NCBI RefSeq assembly: GCF_004358325.1 | Contig: NZ_CP037940.1 | Location: 1,674,001 to 1,738,000, forward strand | Reading direction: 5' to 3' | Source of the DNA: Periweissella cryptocerci | GTDB lineage: Bacteria; Bacillota; Bacilli; Lactobacillales; Lactobacillaceae | Length of the DNA: 64,000 nucleotides | Part shown: positions 1-8,642 of the stretch, one piece after another | Position numbering within the stretch: position 1 is the stretch's first letter | Layout of the letters: each line of letters starts with the position of its first letter | Position numbers and translations under genes: made by a program | The notes under the pieces: model-generated | What the model saw: the letters and a program-made list of their open reading frames with translations, nothing else | What the model was told of the DNA's origin: nothing | Databases searched by the model: none

Positions 1-1
1 T

Positions 2-490
2 ACGACGGCAGTTATCGACTTGGGTGGTAACTTAGTCGTGATGGGTAAGTCACCAGCCGGCAAAGATAAAAACTGGAACGTCGGTATTCAAAGTCCCACT
101 GCAAGTCGTGGTGATGCTGTAGGTTACGTCCCTGAACAAAACAAGTCAATTGTGACAGCCGGGATTTATGAAAAATACCTGAAGACTAAGGATCATACTT
201 ACATTTACTTGATTGATCCAGCCACAGGCTACCCATATGAAAATAACTTAGCCGGGGTTTCAATTATTTCAGCCAAGTCAGTTAATGGGGATGCCTTATC
301 AAACGTTGCTTTCAATAAGGGGTTAAAGGGCGGTTTAGCGTATATGAACCAACTACACCGGAAGAATGGAACGGAAGCCATCTTTATCACTAAGGATAAG
401 AAGTTGTACCTGACCGATGGTTTGAAAAAGACTTTCAAGGTTGATAAGAATTCAGGCTATACGTTGGGTAATCCAGCAGATGCCAAATAA
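2..490 (+). CDS. apbE: FAD:protein FMN transferase (ApbE family), 5' end outside window
   Basis: The C-terminal part of an ApbE-family flavin transferase, open from base 2 to the TAA at 488-490. The reading frame begins T-T-A-V-I-DLGGN, so the gene starts before the window; the TTG at 20 is internal. Visible family features are the DLGGN turn, the LIDPATGYP segment (the usual DPxTGxP Mg/FAD region) and the SVNGDALSNVAFNKG stretch matching the family's conserved D-A-L-S/T region. The family attaches FMN from FAD to Ser/Thr of target proteins, normally on the outer face of the membrane and in extracellular electron transfer or quinone reduction. No partner gene is visible. A strong terminator follows 11 bases after the stop. 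Confidence 0.85.
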   Translation, partial: TTAVIDLGGNLVVMGKSPAGKDKNWNVGIQSPTASRGDAVGYVPEQNKSIVTAGIYEKYLKTKDHTYIYLIDPATGYPYENNLAGVSIISAKSVNGDALSNVAFNKGLKGGLAYMNQLHRKNGTEAIFITKDKKLYLTDGLKKTFKVDKNSGYTLGNPADAK

Positions 491-500
491 TAGTATTTTA

Positions 501-529
501 AAAAAGCTTACTTCGGTGAGCTTTTTTTT
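501..529 (+). terminator. Intrinsic terminator after apbE-like gene
   Basis: An 11-bp stem (AAAAAGCTTAC paired with GTGAGCTTTTT, one G-T pair) closed by a TTCG tetraloop and followed by a run of T. Confidence 0.9.
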
Positions 530-532
530 GTT

Positions 533-592
533 ATATTCCGTGGTATGTGAGTATTCTCAAACAAAAGTACAGAAATATTAAGCTAGATAGTT
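533..592. repeat. R1 repeat, right-end fragment only
   Basis: The stretch with GTGAGTATTCTCAAACAAAAG and TACAGAAAT matches the right arm of the larger R1 elements (compare 25130-25160 and 57560-57595). The structured module and the left end are missing. It is a remnant of an R1 insertion or deletion. Confidence 0.6.
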
Positions 593-602
593 TAGTTGCT
601 CC

Positions 603-710
603 AAGCATTACAGTAAATTAAAAATGTTATGGATTGGGGCAACTTCAGTAGCTGTTTGTGCAATTATGATTGGCGTCGGAGCTAACAACAGAGCTGATGC
701 CGATTTGTAG
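603..710 (+). pseudogene. Remnant of a KxYKxGKxW-type signal peptide gene
   Basis: Read from 603 the frame gives KHYSKLKMLWIGATS, then VAVCAIMIGVGANN and RADAD, ending at TAG 708-710. This has the layout of the KxYKxGKxW signal peptides of lactobacillar surface proteins: basic K-H-Y-x-K-L-K start, W, hydrophobic core, and A-x-A-type cleavage region. There is an in-frame stop at 588-590, no start codon or ribosome binding site before the K-x-Y motif, and the frame stops just after the expected cleavage site. I read it as the decayed 5' end of a large secreted protein. An alternative is a 28-residue peptide starting at ATG 624, but that ATG has no good ribosome binding site. Confidence 0.5.
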
Positions 711-751
711 AATTTGGCTTATAAGCAATAAATACATCGTTAAATTTTGAT

Positions 752-803
752 AATCCCCTTATGTGGCAGCTCGAGTAAATGTTGCCATATAAGGGGATTT
801 TTG
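752..803 (+). terminator. Intrinsic terminator / strong hairpin
   Basis: AATCCCCTTAT-GTGGCA pairs with TGCCAT-ATAAGGGGATT around a 13-nt loop and ends in T residues. It would end transcription of the decayed gene before it. Confidence 0.75.
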
Positions 804-947
804 TTGCCCTCTTTTATTATCGTTTCAAAGTGGTATATTTAAACATAATCAACCAGAAGGAAAACGATATACTTTGATAAGCAGTCGCTTGCTCGAAAGC
901 TGAAAATTTTTAGAACTTATTCTAGCAATTATTCAAAGGATGGAAAA

Positions 948-2186
948 ATGTCAAACGCAGAACCAGAACCGATAACTAAAATTTTTAACAAAGGCTTCAT
1001 CAGTATCACCCTAGTTAACTTTGTGGTGTACTTTGTCTACTTCCTCTTGATGGCCATCATCGCGGTCATCGCGCACCAACAATTACACGCTTCATTTGGT
1101 CAATCGGGATTGGCCTCAGGGATTTTTGTTGTTGGGACGTTGGCCGCACGGTTGATCATGGGGCAACAACTTGAATTACTTGGTCGGAAGGCCGTTTTGC
1201 GCTATGGGGCACTCTTTTATTTGGTCACCACGATTGCGTACCTATTCATTCCAAATATTGGTGTGATGTATATCGTCCGTTTGTTGAATGGTTTTGCCTA
1301 TGGGATGACATCAACAGCAACGAATGCGATTGTCACCGCCTATATTCCTGAAAACCAAAAAGGTAAGGGCATCAATTACTATGGTTTAAGTACAGCGCTT
1401 GCAGCCGCATTAGGACCTTTCATGGGGATGATTTTATTAAATTACACCACTTTCAAAACGATTATCATCATGTCGATTATCATGATTGCGGTCGTCGCTG
1501 TATCTGCGTTTGTCTTGCATGTGGATGATATCAAATTAACTGCTGAAAAGCGGACGGCATTGAAGAAAATTACGTTTAGTGCCTTCGTTGAAACTAAAGT
1601 TATCTTTATTAGTTTCATTGGTTTCTTAATTGGCTTTGCGTTCTCAAGTGTCCTATCATTCTTGTCATCGTATGCAGCGCAACTGAATTTGCTTGCGATT
1701 AGCTCATTCTTCTTTATCGTTTACGCTGGGGTGATTGCGATTAGCCGACCAATCTCTGGGACTATTTTTGATACTAAGGGTGAAAATGCCGTGATGTATC
1801 CTACGTACTTTGCTTTGACGATTGGTTTGATTATGTTGTCATATACGACAACTGGTTGGATGTTGCTCTTGTCTGGAGCATTTATCGGCTTGGGTTACGG
1901 AACATTCCTTTCAAATGGGCAAGCGATTGCTTTGAAATTAAGTCCTTCTGTTGAACGGATTGGGGTTTCATTGTCAACGTACTTCATCGGGGTTGATTTA
2001 GGCCTTGGGGTGGGACCATTTATTCTCGGCCAATTACACAATGGAATGTCATTCAGTAAGTTGTACTTGAGTGCTGCGATCATTCCAATGGTTGCGATGG
2101 TCTTATATTTCTTCTTCTACAAGCCAAAGCACGTTGGTCACTCAGTCCATGTGATGGATCAAGATGGTGCTGGTAATAATATTTAA
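948..2186 (+). CDS. MFS transporter
   Basis: A 412-residue major facilitator superfamily permease with about 12 hydrophobic segments. Between the second and third membrane segments it has the loop ARLIMGQQLELLGRKAVLRYG, a version of the MFS signature G-x-L-x-D-x-x-G-R-K. The region around residues 115-165 (RLLNGFAYGMTSTATNA, then YYGLSTALAAALGPFMG) matches the segment 4/5 motif of drug:H+ and YhhS/arabinose-efflux-like members, so export of a small molecule is a reasonable guess. The substrate cannot be read. The ATG at 948 follows AAAGGATGG. The gene is alone and is followed by a terminator. Confidence 0.85.
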   Translation: MSNAEPEPITKIFNKGFISITLVNFVVYFVYFLLMAIIAVIAHQQLHASFGQSGLASGIFVVGTLAARLIMGQQLELLGRKAVLRYGALFYLVTTIAYLFIPNIGVMYIVRLLNGFAYGMTSTATNAIVTAYIPENQKGKGINYYGLSTALAAALGPFMGMILLNYTTFKTIIIMSIIMIAVVAVSAFVLHVDDIKLTAEKRTALKKITFSAFVETKVIFISFIGFLIGFAFSSVLSFLSSYAAQLNLLAISSFFFIVYAGVIAISRPISGTIFDTKGENAVMYPTYFALTIGLIMLSYTTTGWMLLLSGAFIGLGYGTFLSNGQAIALKLSPSVERIGVSLSTYFIGVDLGLGVGPFILGQLHNGMSFSKLYLSAAIIPMVAMVLYFFFYKPKHVGHSVHVMDQDGAGNNI

Positions 2187-2209
2187 GTTACGTAATTAAA
2201 TTAGATGCG

Positions 2210-2245
2210 AATGCCGTTTACTTTCGAGTGAACGGCATTTTTTAT
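2210..2245 (+). terminator. Intrinsic terminator after MFS gene
   Basis: AATGCCGTTTAC pairs with GTGAACGGCATT around CTTTCGA and is followed by six T. Confidence 0.9.
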
Positions 2246-2320
2246 ACATAAATCAGGAAAATAATTTCATATTAGGAATCCGAAGTGATAAAATTTTAGC
2301 TATCAGAGTGAAACATAAAC

Positions 2321-2428
2321 GCTGTCATAGCAACGATGCAACTAGAAAGTGCGGGGATGCCCGTGACTGGTTCTTGGCAGGAACGTGAAATTGCGGCATG
2401 CTAGATATGAGTTTGTCACCAGGACAGC
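2321..2428 (+). other. Candidate structured leader RNA upstream of SHOCT/XRE pair
   Basis: Between the MFS terminator and the gene at 2475 the sequence can fold: GCTGTC at 2321-2326 pairs with GACAGC at 2423-2428, enclosing CGGG/CCCG (about 2352-2363) and GTTC/GAAC (2370-2384) hairpins. A 22-codon frame (MQLESAGMPVTG...) also runs through it. I do not recognise a known riboswitch. It could be a small RNA, a leader or the remnant of a gene. Confidence 0.3.
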
Positions 2429-2474
2429 TTAGCTAATTGAGCAGCTTGACATATAACAGATGAGGTAAGTAAAA

Positions 2475-2816
2475 ATGGGATTAATAGTAGGTGCATTAGC
2501 GACATTAGGTTTTGCAAATAGTGGGCGACCACATTGGTGGATGATTCCGGTAGTGATTGTAATTTGGTTAGTGGTAGTGGGATTGGTACATCGCCACTAT
2601 GCCAAAAAGTATTTTAACGGTGATATGCGCACGGTGTTACAAAATCGGCATAATGCGCATCGTTTAGGCAACTATGCAGTGCATTCAAGTAAAGATGCGT
2701 TTGCGATTTTGGATGAAGAATATGCCCGTGGGAACATCGACGACGCCACGTATAAACACCGCAAAGCTGTGTTGGCAGGAGATACTGATGAAGTACCAGT
2801 GGAAGATAAGGAATAA
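2475..2816 (+). CDS. Small membrane protein with C-terminal SHOCT-like domain
   Basis: 113 residues. The N-terminus has two hydrophobic stretches (about 1-15 and 20-42, with WWMIPVVIVIWLVVVGLV). A basic cytoplasmic part follows, then AILDEEYARGNIDDATYKHR at about 77-98, which fits the SHOCT pattern (L-x-x-x-Y-x-x-G-x-I-x-x-x-x-Y). SHOCT domains are short helical hairpins often found at the C-terminus of membrane-linked bacterial proteins. The gene ends 3 bases before the XRE regulator, so the two are almost certainly co-transcribed and may form a membrane-sensing pair. The function is unknown. Confidence 0.7.
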   Translation: MGLIVGALATLGFANSGRPHWWMIPVVIVIWLVVVGLVHRHYAKKYFNGDMRTVLQNRHNAHRLGNYAVHSSKDAFAILDEEYARGNIDDATYKHRKAVLAGDTDEVPVEDKE

Positions 2817-2819
2817 GCA

Positions 2820-3197
2820 ATGGAACTTGCAAAACAAATCAAACAAGGGCGTGAACAGCTCGGCTGGTCGCAGTCTAAGTTAGCTGAACAACTCCACGTT
2901 GCGCGCCAATCAGTTTCAAAATGGGAAAATGATCAGACATACCCGGACTTGGAAAAATTGTTGGAAATGAGTGATTTGTTTGGTGTGACGGTCGATAGTA
3001 TGTTGCGCAGTGATCGGACGTATCAAGAAGTCGTCGTTGAGCAAAGCCTGACGAATGCGGAACACTCCTGGATAAATCCCAAGGACATACCGTCAGCAGA
3101 AACCGAGCAACACGTTGCGCACTATGCAATGATCCAAATTACATTGCTAGCTTTAATTCTCGCAGTATTGACAGTTTTAGTATTATTGATGGTTTAA
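2820..3197 (+). CDS. XRE-family regulator with C-terminal membrane anchor
   Basis: 125 residues. Residues 3-60 form a Cro/C1-type helix-turn-helix (IKQGREQLGWSQSKLAEQLH, then QSVSKWENDQTYPDLEKLL). The last 22 residues (MIQITLLALILAVLTVLVLL) are one membrane segment, so the DNA-binding domain is tethered to the inner face of the membrane. Such small tethered XRE regulators are common in lactic acid bacteria and usually control the gene beside them. The start is 3 bases after the SHOCT gene stop, and the ribosome binding site (GGAAGATAAGG) lies inside that gene's end. Confidence 0.8.
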   Translation: MELAKQIKQGREQLGWSQSKLAEQLHVARQSVSKWENDQTYPDLEKLLEMSDLFGVTVDSMLRSDRTYQEVVVEQSLTNAEHSWINPKDIPSAETEQHVAHYAMIQITLLALILAVLTVLVLLMV

Positions 3198-3200
3198 GAC

Positions 3201-3239
3201 AACGGCTAACTAATTTGTGGATTAGTTGGTCGTTTTTTT
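3201..3239 (+). terminator. Intrinsic terminator after XRE gene
   Basis: AACGGCTAACTAAT pairs with ATTAGTTGGTCGTT around TTGTGG, followed by a T run. Confidence 0.9.
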
Positions 3240-3261
3240 AGTGGTAAATTGTAAATGGTTG

Positions 3262-3504
3262 CGGTGTATGATGCCACTGCGTGCCTGAAAATCACATTGT
3301 GCACCGAGATGGCATAATCAGTAACGGGTTTGGTTACTGATTATGGATTTGTGAAGATGGTTACCGCGTTAGCGAACCAAGCTTCGCAAACATTTGAAGA
3401 CCGCACTGTGGCTTCAAATGCTTGTCTCCCATCACGGTGTCCAGACTGGTTTCAGGCTCGTAGTGGGAATCAATCTGAGACACATATCCAAATTCCACGT
3501 TAGA
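3262..3504. repeat. R1 repeat copy A (hybrid: left arm plus inverted module)
   Basis: The copy begins with the left-arm sequence GATGCCACTGCGTGCCTG and AAAATCACATTGTGCACCGAG, then passes directly into the inverted module. That module holds the CATAATCAGTAAC/GTTACTGATTATG hairpin, the TGTGAAG/CTTCGCA stem, the core hairpin CATTTGAAG (3391-3399) with CTTCAAATG (3412-3420) around the reverse complement of the conserved loop, and the closing CATCACGGTG. The right inverted repeat AATTCCACGTTAGA is at 3490-3503. The left terminal repeat is absent. It looks like a recombinant between the two modules of a double copy such as B or D. Confidence 0.8.
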
Positions 3505-3581
3505 AAAAAATTAGCCGTTTAAGGATAGTAATTATTGCGTTATTTGAATGGAAAGCACTAATATAACGGTCTTTATTATGA

Positions 3582-3622
3582 TATAATTGCCAAGATAATC
3601 CGCGCTGGGTCATTTGTCAGCG
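3582..3622 (+). promoter_or_regulatory. metG promoter -10 and leader hairpin
   Basis: A consensus TATAAT at 3582-3587 has no convincing -35 box. Fifteen bases further on, GCGCTG (3602-3607) and CAGCGC (3617-3622) form a 6-bp hairpin in the leader, about 24 bases before the metG start. No T-box sequence is present. Confidence 0.5.
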
Positions 3623-3645
3623 CACTGGAAGGAAACGATAAAATA

Positions 3646-5694
3646 ATGACTGAAAATAACACATTTTACATCACAACCCCAATTTACTACCCATCAGGTA
3701 AGCTTCAATTAGGGAACTCATACACCACAGTTCTCGCTGATGCGGCAGCTCGTTACCACCGCTTATTAGGCGATGACACATATTTTTTGACTGGTACTGA
3801 CGAACATGGTTTGAAGATCGAACAAAAGGCTGAAGAACTTAAGATGACGCCTAAGCAATACGTTGATGGTATGGCTGACCAAATTAAGGAATGCTGGCAA
3901 TTAATGGAAATTTCTTATGATGGCTTTGTTCGCACGACTGACGACATGCATGAAAAAGCCGTCCAAAAGATTTTTGAACAATTGTTAGCGCAAGGCGACA
4001 TTTATAAGGGTGCTTACGAAGGCTGGTATTCCGTTTCTGATGAAGAATACTTCACAGAATCACAATTAGCCGAAGTATACCGTGATGAAGCTGGTAACGT
4101 GACTGGTGGGAAAGCCCCATCTGGCCACGAAGTTGAACTCGTGAAGGAAGAATCATACTTCTTCAAGATGAGTAAATACGCTGACTGGTTGTTAGATTAC
4201 TACAAAAACAATCCTGAATTCATCCAACCAGAAGCGCGGATGAACGAAATGATTAACAACTTTATCAAGCCTGGTCTAGAAGATTTGGCAGTTACGCGGA
4301 CTTCATTTAACTGGGGCGTGCAAGTACCATCAGATCCTAAGCACGTGGTTTACGTGTGGATTGATGCGTTGTCAAACTATATCACTGCCTTGGGTTATGA
4401 TTCAGAAAATACTGAATTATTCGACAAATTCTGGCCCGCTAATGTGCAATTAGTTGGTAAAGAAATTGTGCGTTTCCACACGATTTACTGGCCAATCATG
4501 CTCCATGCTTTAGGTTTACCATTGCCTAAGCAAGTCTTGGGTCACGGTTGGTTAGTGATGAAGGACGGTAAGATGTCTAAGTCTAAGGGGAATGTGATTT
4601 ACCCTGACGTCTTAGTTGAACGTTACGGTCTTGATGCAGTGCGTTACTACTTACTTAAAGCCATGCCATTTGGTAACGATGGGGTCTTCACACCAGAAGA
4701 CTTCGTTGGTAAGTTGAACTATGACTTAGCCAATGACTTAGGTAACTTGTTGAACCGGACTGTTGCAATGATTAACAAGTACCAAGGCGGGGTTGTACCA
4801 GCCTTGAACTCCGGCGCCACTGAATTTGATGCTGATCTTGAAGCAGTTGCTGCTGAAAGTATCAAGGAATTCAACGCTAACATGGATGAAGTGCGGACTG
4901 CGGATGCCTTGAGTGCAATCTGGAAGTTAATCGCCCGTGCTAACAAGTATATTGATGAAACTGAACCATGGGTTTTAGCAAAGACTGAACAAAGTGCAAA
5001 ACTTGACGATGTGATGGCACACTTAGCTGCTAGCTTGCGTGTCGTTGCGGTGTTGTTACAACCTGTAATGACCCACGCTCCTAAGCAAATCTTTGAACAA
5101 CTTGGTCTTGATACAGCTAACATGCAAATTGCTGACTTAGCATTTGCCGACTTAACTGTGGGTGCCCAAGTTGTGAAGAAGGGAACGCCAATCTTCCCAC
5201 GTCGTGACGCTGAAGAAGAAACAAGCTTCATTGCTGGTCTCTTGACGAAGTCTGATAAGAAAAAGGGTCGTGCCGCAATTGAAGCCGCTAAGGAAGAAGC
5301 TAAGCCCGCAGCTGATTCGGATGACTGGAACCCAGCAGATACTGAATTTGCGACAACCAAGGAAGCGACAATCGAATACGATGATTTTGACAAGGTTGAA
5401 CTTAAAGTTGCTGAAATCATTGCTGCCGAAGAAGTTCCTAAGTCTGACAAGCTTTTGCAATTCCGCTTGAATGCAGGTGATTCACAAGACCGCCAAATTC
5501 TTTCAGGAATTAAGAAGTGGTACCCAGAATACCAATCATTAGTTGGTAAAAAGGTTGTCATCGTGGCCAACATGAAGCCACGGAAGATGATGGGTCGCAT
5601 CTCACAAGGGATGATTTTATCAGCTGAATTTGATGGTGAAGTTAAATTAACCATCTTGCCAGATGATGTTGTGCCTGGTTCAGGTATCGAATAA
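3646..5694 (+). CDS. metG: Methionine--tRNA ligase
   Basis: A 682-residue class Ia synthetase that charges tRNA-Met. The catalytic domain opens with [15 protein letters not shown], the HIGH-equivalent in which QLGN replaces HIGH, as I recall for other lactobacilli. It continues with LTGTDEHG, the [12 protein letters not shown] insert and KMSKSKGN at about residue 307. The residue 100-180 region lacks the four-cysteine zinc knuckle, the usual form for this subclass. Residues about 585-682 ([28 protein letters not shown]) form the C-terminal EMAP/Trbp111-like tRNA-binding domain, giving the dimeric type. It heads the block metG-SGNH-tatD-rnmV-rsmA, although a hairpin follows it. Confidence 0.97.
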   Translation: MTENNTFYITTPIYYPSGKLQLGNSYTTVLADAAARYHRLLGDDTYFLTGTDEHGLKIEQKAEELKMTPKQYVDGMADQIKECWQLMEISYDGFVRTTDDMHEKAVQKIFEQLLAQGDIYKGAYEGWYSVSDEEYFTESQLAEVYRDEAGNVTGGKAPSGHEVELVKEESYFFKMSKYADWLLDYYKNNPEFIQPEARMNEMINNFIKPGLEDLAVTRTSFNWGVQVPSDPKHVVYVWIDALSNYITALGYDSENTELFDKFWPANVQLVGKEIVRFHTIYWPIMLHALGLPLPKQVLGHGWLVMKDGKMSKSKGNVIYPDVLVERYGLDAVRYYLLKAMPFGNDGVFTPEDFVGKLNYDLANDLGNLLNRTVAMINKYQGGVVPALNSGATEFDADLEAVAAESIKEFNANMDEVRTADALSAIWKLIARANKYIDETEPWVLAKTEQSAKLDDVMAHLAASLRVVAVLLQPVMTHAPKQIFEQLGLDTANMQIADLAFADLTVGAQVVKKGTPIFPRRDAEEETSFIAGLLTKSDKKKGRAAIEAAKEEAKPAADSDDWNPADTEFATTKEATIEYDDFDKVELKVAEIIAAEEVPKSDKLLQFRLNAGDSQDRQILSGIKKWYPEYQSLVGKKVVIVANMKPRKMMGRISQGMILSAEFDGEVKLTILPDDVVPGSGIE

Positions 5695-5714
5695 GCAAAT
5701 AATTTTAAATGAAG

Positions 5715-5746
5715 AAAAGAGGCTTGGCATTGGCCGAGTCTCTTTT
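5715..5746 (+). terminator. Hairpin with T run after metG
   Basis: AAAAGAGGCTTGGC pairs with GCCGAGTCTCTTTT around ATTG. The next gene starts only 35 bases later, so it may be a partial terminator inside the operon. Confidence 0.8.
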
Positions 5747-5780
5747 GCCTTAATTGGTGGTAATTGGTAGGAGGTTGCTA

Positions 5781-6347
5781 ATGAAAATTGTGTTATTGGG
5801 CGACAGTTTAACTGCCCGCTATGAAGGGGCTAATGAGCCAATGCTTTCAAGCAAACTCAAACCACTTATTGCCAATGATGATGTAATATTAAATTACGGC
5901 GTTTCAGGCGAAGATACCAATGACGTCGTAAAGCGCTTGGCACCGATTGCCCAAGCTACGCCAGATATTATTTTTGTTATGTTGGGGAGTAACGATGCGC
6001 GTTTTATGCGTGTGCCCCTCACCGAATATCGGGATAATTTAGTTAAAATAATTACGACGTTTGGTGATAGCCAAGTTGTCTTGGTGACCGCCCCACCCGT
6101 TGATGAAAGTAAACAATTTCCCAAGCGGAAAAATGTTGATCTAGCAGAGTATGCGACGACGGTACAAATGTTAGCAGTTGAATACAAACTCAGCATAATT
6201 GATTTTTATCATATTTTAAGTAACAAACCGAACATGGTCGAATATGTTCATGGCCAACTTGATGATGGTTTGCACATCGGTACCATGGCGTATGGGTTAC
6301 TTGCAGAATTATATGCAGATGAAATAAGCAAAGCCAAAAAGGAGTAA
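5781..6347 (+). CDS. SGNH/GDSL-family hydrolase
   Basis: 188 residues from ATG 5781, which is preceded by TAGGAGG at 5768-5774; a longer TTG start at 5754 would place the ribosome binding site inside the gene. The N-terminus KIVLLGDSLTARYEG carries the nucleophile serine in GDSL. GSNDARF has the conserved Gly and Asn of blocks II/III, and DGLHIG near residue 170 supplies the Asp-x-x-His of the catalytic triad. The family includes esterases, acyl-CoA thioesterases and acetylhydrolases, and the substrate cannot be told. There is no signal peptide, so it is cytoplasmic. It ends 3 bases before tatD and shares its transcript. Confidence 0.85.
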   Translation: MKIVLLGDSLTARYEGANEPMLSSKLKPLIANDDVILNYGVSGEDTNDVVKRLAPIAQATPDIIFVMLGSNDARFMRVPLTEYRDNLVKIITTFGDSQVVLVTAPPVDESKQFPKRKNVDLAEYATTVQMLAVEYKLSIIDFYHILSNKPNMVEYVHGQLDDGLHIGTMAYGLLAELYADEISKAKKE

Positions 6348-6350
6348 ATA

Positions 6351-7151
6351 ATGCCAATCTATGATCCAACTAAAATGCCGGCGAATAGTTTTGATACCCA
6401 TACACATTTGAATGATGATGCGTTTTGGAATGAACTTGATGCCTATGTGGCGCGCGCTCACGAATTTCGTGTAATGGAAATGAATATTGTGGGTTACGAT
6501 GCAAAGGGGAATGAACGTGCCTTAGAAATTGCCCACAAATATGATGGAGTTAACGCAATTATTGGTTTTCAACCAGAAGATGCGAAGTTTTTCGATGACC
6601 AAGCGGCAGCAGAATTACGCGAACAATTAAATGATGTTGCGGTTGTTGGTTTAGGTGAAATGGGGCTCGATTATCACTGGGATACCTCATCACGTGAAGA
6701 CCAATTGAAAGCCTTTGAGCAACAACTTGAATGGGCAAAAGAACTTAATAAGCCAGTGACAATTCACTCCCGCGATGCGATGGACGATGTCTACAGCATT
6801 TTAAAGAATGCGCATGTCGGTGACTTTGGCGGTGTGATGCACAGTTTTACCGGGAATGCTGAAGAAGCTGAAAAATTCTTGGATTTAGGGATGTATATCT
6901 CATTTAGTGGGATTGTAACGTTCAAAAATTCTAAGGATGTTCAAGCCGCAGCGCAAGTTGTACCATTGGATCGCATGCTTGTCGAAACTGATGCACCATA
7001 TTTAGCGCCAACCCCATTACGTGGTAAGCAAAATGAACCAGCTTTCGTGAAGTATGTTGTCGATGGTTTAGCTGCTCAATTGGGTATTGACGATAAAGAA
7101 TTGGCAACGCAAACGCGCGCGAATGCTCATAAATTATGGAGTCTGGATTAA
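6351..7151 (+). CDS. tatD: TatD-family metal-dependent deoxyribonuclease
   Basis: 266 residues with all the metal-binding parts of the TatD/YcfH hydrolase family: DTHTHLND near residue 16, GLGEMGLDYHW with the conserved Glu, TIHSRDA, HSFTGN and VETDAPYLAP with the last Asp. The fold is a TIM-barrel amidohydrolase, and family members show 3'-5' exonuclease activity on DNA and RNA. Placement just upstream of rnmV and rsmA is the classical Firmicutes order. It lies 3 bases after the SGNH hydrolase and 2 bases before rnmV. Confidence 0.93.
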   Translation: MPIYDPTKMPANSFDTHTHLNDDAFWNELDAYVARAHEFRVMEMNIVGYDAKGNERALEIAHKYDGVNAIIGFQPEDAKFFDDQAAAELREQLNDVAVVGLGEMGLDYHWDTSSREDQLKAFEQQLEWAKELNKPVTIHSRDAMDDVYSILKNAHVGDFGGVMHSFTGNAEEAEKFLDLGMYISFSGIVTFKNSKDVQAAAQVVPLDRMLVETDAPYLAPTPLRGKQNEPAFVKYVVDGLAAQLGIDDKELATQTRANAHKLWSLD

Positions 7152-7153
7152 GC

Positions 7154-7735
7154 ATGACGAAATTAAAAGAAGTGATTGTTGTTGAAGGTAAAGACGATAC
7201 TACGCAAATTCATAAAGCGCTTGATGCAGATACGATTGAAACTAATGGCTCAGCTGTTTCACGTGAAACAATTGCCCAGATTCAAGAATTGGCCGTAAAA
7301 CGGGGAATCATTATCTTTACTGATCCTGACTTTAACGGCGAACGAATTCGGAAAATTGTGAGCGAAGCTGTCCCAGATGCTAAACATGCCTTCATTAAAC
7401 GTGCCGATGGCGTCCCAGATACAACTGGTGGTAGCCTAGGCGTGGAACATGCTAGTGTGCAAGTCATTCGCGATGCGCTAGCTGATTTGTATGAAGTCGT
7501 CCCAGATGCCCCCCAAGTGATTAGTCAAGCTGATTTAATTCACGCCCACTTGATTGGTGGTCCGGCTGCCCGCAAGCGCCGGGAAGTTTTGGGGATGTTG
7601 TTGAATATTGGCTACGTGAACGGTAAGCAATTATTGAAACGTCTCCAAATGTTCCAAGTTACGCAAGCCGATTTCCAAGATGCCGTCGTGCGCTTGGATG
7701 AAGGTGATAACCAACACCTAAAATCAATGGAATAA
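7154..7735 (+). CDS. rnmV: Ribonuclease M5
   Basis: 193 residues from ATG 7154, two bases after the tatD stop; the upstream in-frame candidate at 7136 lies inside tatD and has no ribosome binding site. The Toprim domain is plain: [11 protein letters not shown] with the catalytic Glu, then [12 protein letters not shown] with the D-x-D metal-binding pair. The C-terminal part carries [13 protein letters not shown] and [16 protein letters not shown] sequence typical of RNase M5. The enzyme makes the final cuts on both sides of 5S rRNA. It is followed after 16 bases by rsmA, the standard pairing in this phylum. Confidence 0.95.
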   Translation: MTKLKEVIVVEGKDDTTQIHKALDADTIETNGSAVSRETIAQIQELAVKRGIIIFTDPDFNGERIRKIVSEAVPDAKHAFIKRADGVPDTTGGSLGVEHASVQVIRDALADLYEVVPDAPQVISQADLIHAHLIGGPAARKRREVLGMLLNIGYVNGKQLLKRLQMFQVTQADFQDAVVRLDEGDNQHLKSME

Positions 7736-7751
7736 TGAGGGAATAAATATA

Positions 7752-8642
7752 ATGGCAGATCATATTGATATTGCAACGCCCGTTCGGACACAAGCAATTA
7801 TGAACGAATACGGAATTGCGACAAAGAAGAGTCTTGGTCAAAATTTCTTAACGGATTTGAACATCTTGCACAATATTGTTGAAGCAGCTGAGTTAACGGA
7901 CGCTGATAACGCGGTTGAAATCGGTCCTGGGATTGGTGCTTTGACAGAACAATTAGCCCGCGCCGCTCATAAGGTCTTGGCCTTTGAAATTGATGGCCGG
8001 TTGATTCCAGTGTTACATGACACGTTGTCACCATACGACAATGTTGAAATCATTAATGAAGATGTGTTGAAAGCTAATTTGCCTGAAACTTTTAAAGAAG
8101 AATTTCAAGGCGATGGTCGCCCAGTTAAATTGGTGGCCAACTTGCCTTACTACATTACGACACCAATCTTGATGAACTTACTACAAAGTGGCATTGATTT
8201 CGCTAACATCGTTGTTATGATGCAAAAAGAAGTCGCTGACCGGATGACGGCAAAGCCTGGTACCAAAGAATACGGTTCACTTTCATTGGTTGTACAATAC
8301 CGCATGGATACGGAAGTGGCCTTCATTGTGCCCCGGACGGCGTTTGTGCCCCAACCAAATGTTGATTCAGCAATTGTAAAATTGACTAAGCGCCAACCAT
8401 TGGATGTTTTACCATTTGATGAAAAGGTCTTCTTTAAGTTCTTGAAGGGGAGTTTTGTCCACCGTCGGAAATCATACTGGAATAACTTAACGGTTTATTT
8501 CGGTAAGACTGATGAAATCAAAGAAAAAATTACCGCGGGTCTTGAAAAAGCGGGTGTTGATCCAAAAATCCGCGCGGAAAAGTTGCCCCTTGAAACCTTC
8601 ATTGACCTGACGAATGCGTTCCATGAAGTTGGCTTACTTTAG
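7752..8642 (+). CDS. rsmA: 16S rRNA (adenine1518/1519-N6)-dimethyltransferase
   Basis: 296 residues of the KsgA/RsmA family, which dimethylates two adjacent adenines in the 3' terminal hairpin of 16S rRNA late in small-subunit assembly. Seen here are [11 protein letters not shown] at the start, the SAM-binding [11 protein letters not shown] motif, the E-x-D of FEIDGRL, the catalytic NLPYYITTP motif and the C-terminal [12 protein letters not shown] region. The repeat element B begins on the last base of its TAG stop codon, so the natural downstream sequence of this operon has been replaced by, or now includes, that repeat. Confidence 0.97.
   Translation: MADHIDIATPVRTQAIMNEYGIATKKSLGQNFLTDLNILHNIVEAAELTDADNAVEIGPGIGALTEQLARAAHKVLAFEIDGRLIPVLHDTLSPYDNVEIINEDVLKANLPETFKEEFQGDGRPVKLVANLPYYITTPILMNLLQSGIDFANIVVMMQKEVADRMTAKPGTKEYGSLSLVVQYRMDTEVAFIVPRTAFVPQPNVDSAIVKLTKRQPLDVLPFDEKVFFKFLKGSFVHRRKSYWNNLTVYFGKTDEIKEKITAGLEKAGVDPKIRAEKLPLETFIDLTNAFHEVGLL

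Noticed and set aside
3530..3645. T-box riboswitch before metG
   Set aside because: No AGGGTGGNACCGCG-type antiterminator or specifier structure is present; only a small 6-bp hairpin is seen.
4719..5654. 311-codon frame on the minus strand opposite metG
   Set aside because: It is long but lies entirely inside the well-supported metG gene and reads as Ser/Ala-rich antisense sequence, a by-product of codon use.
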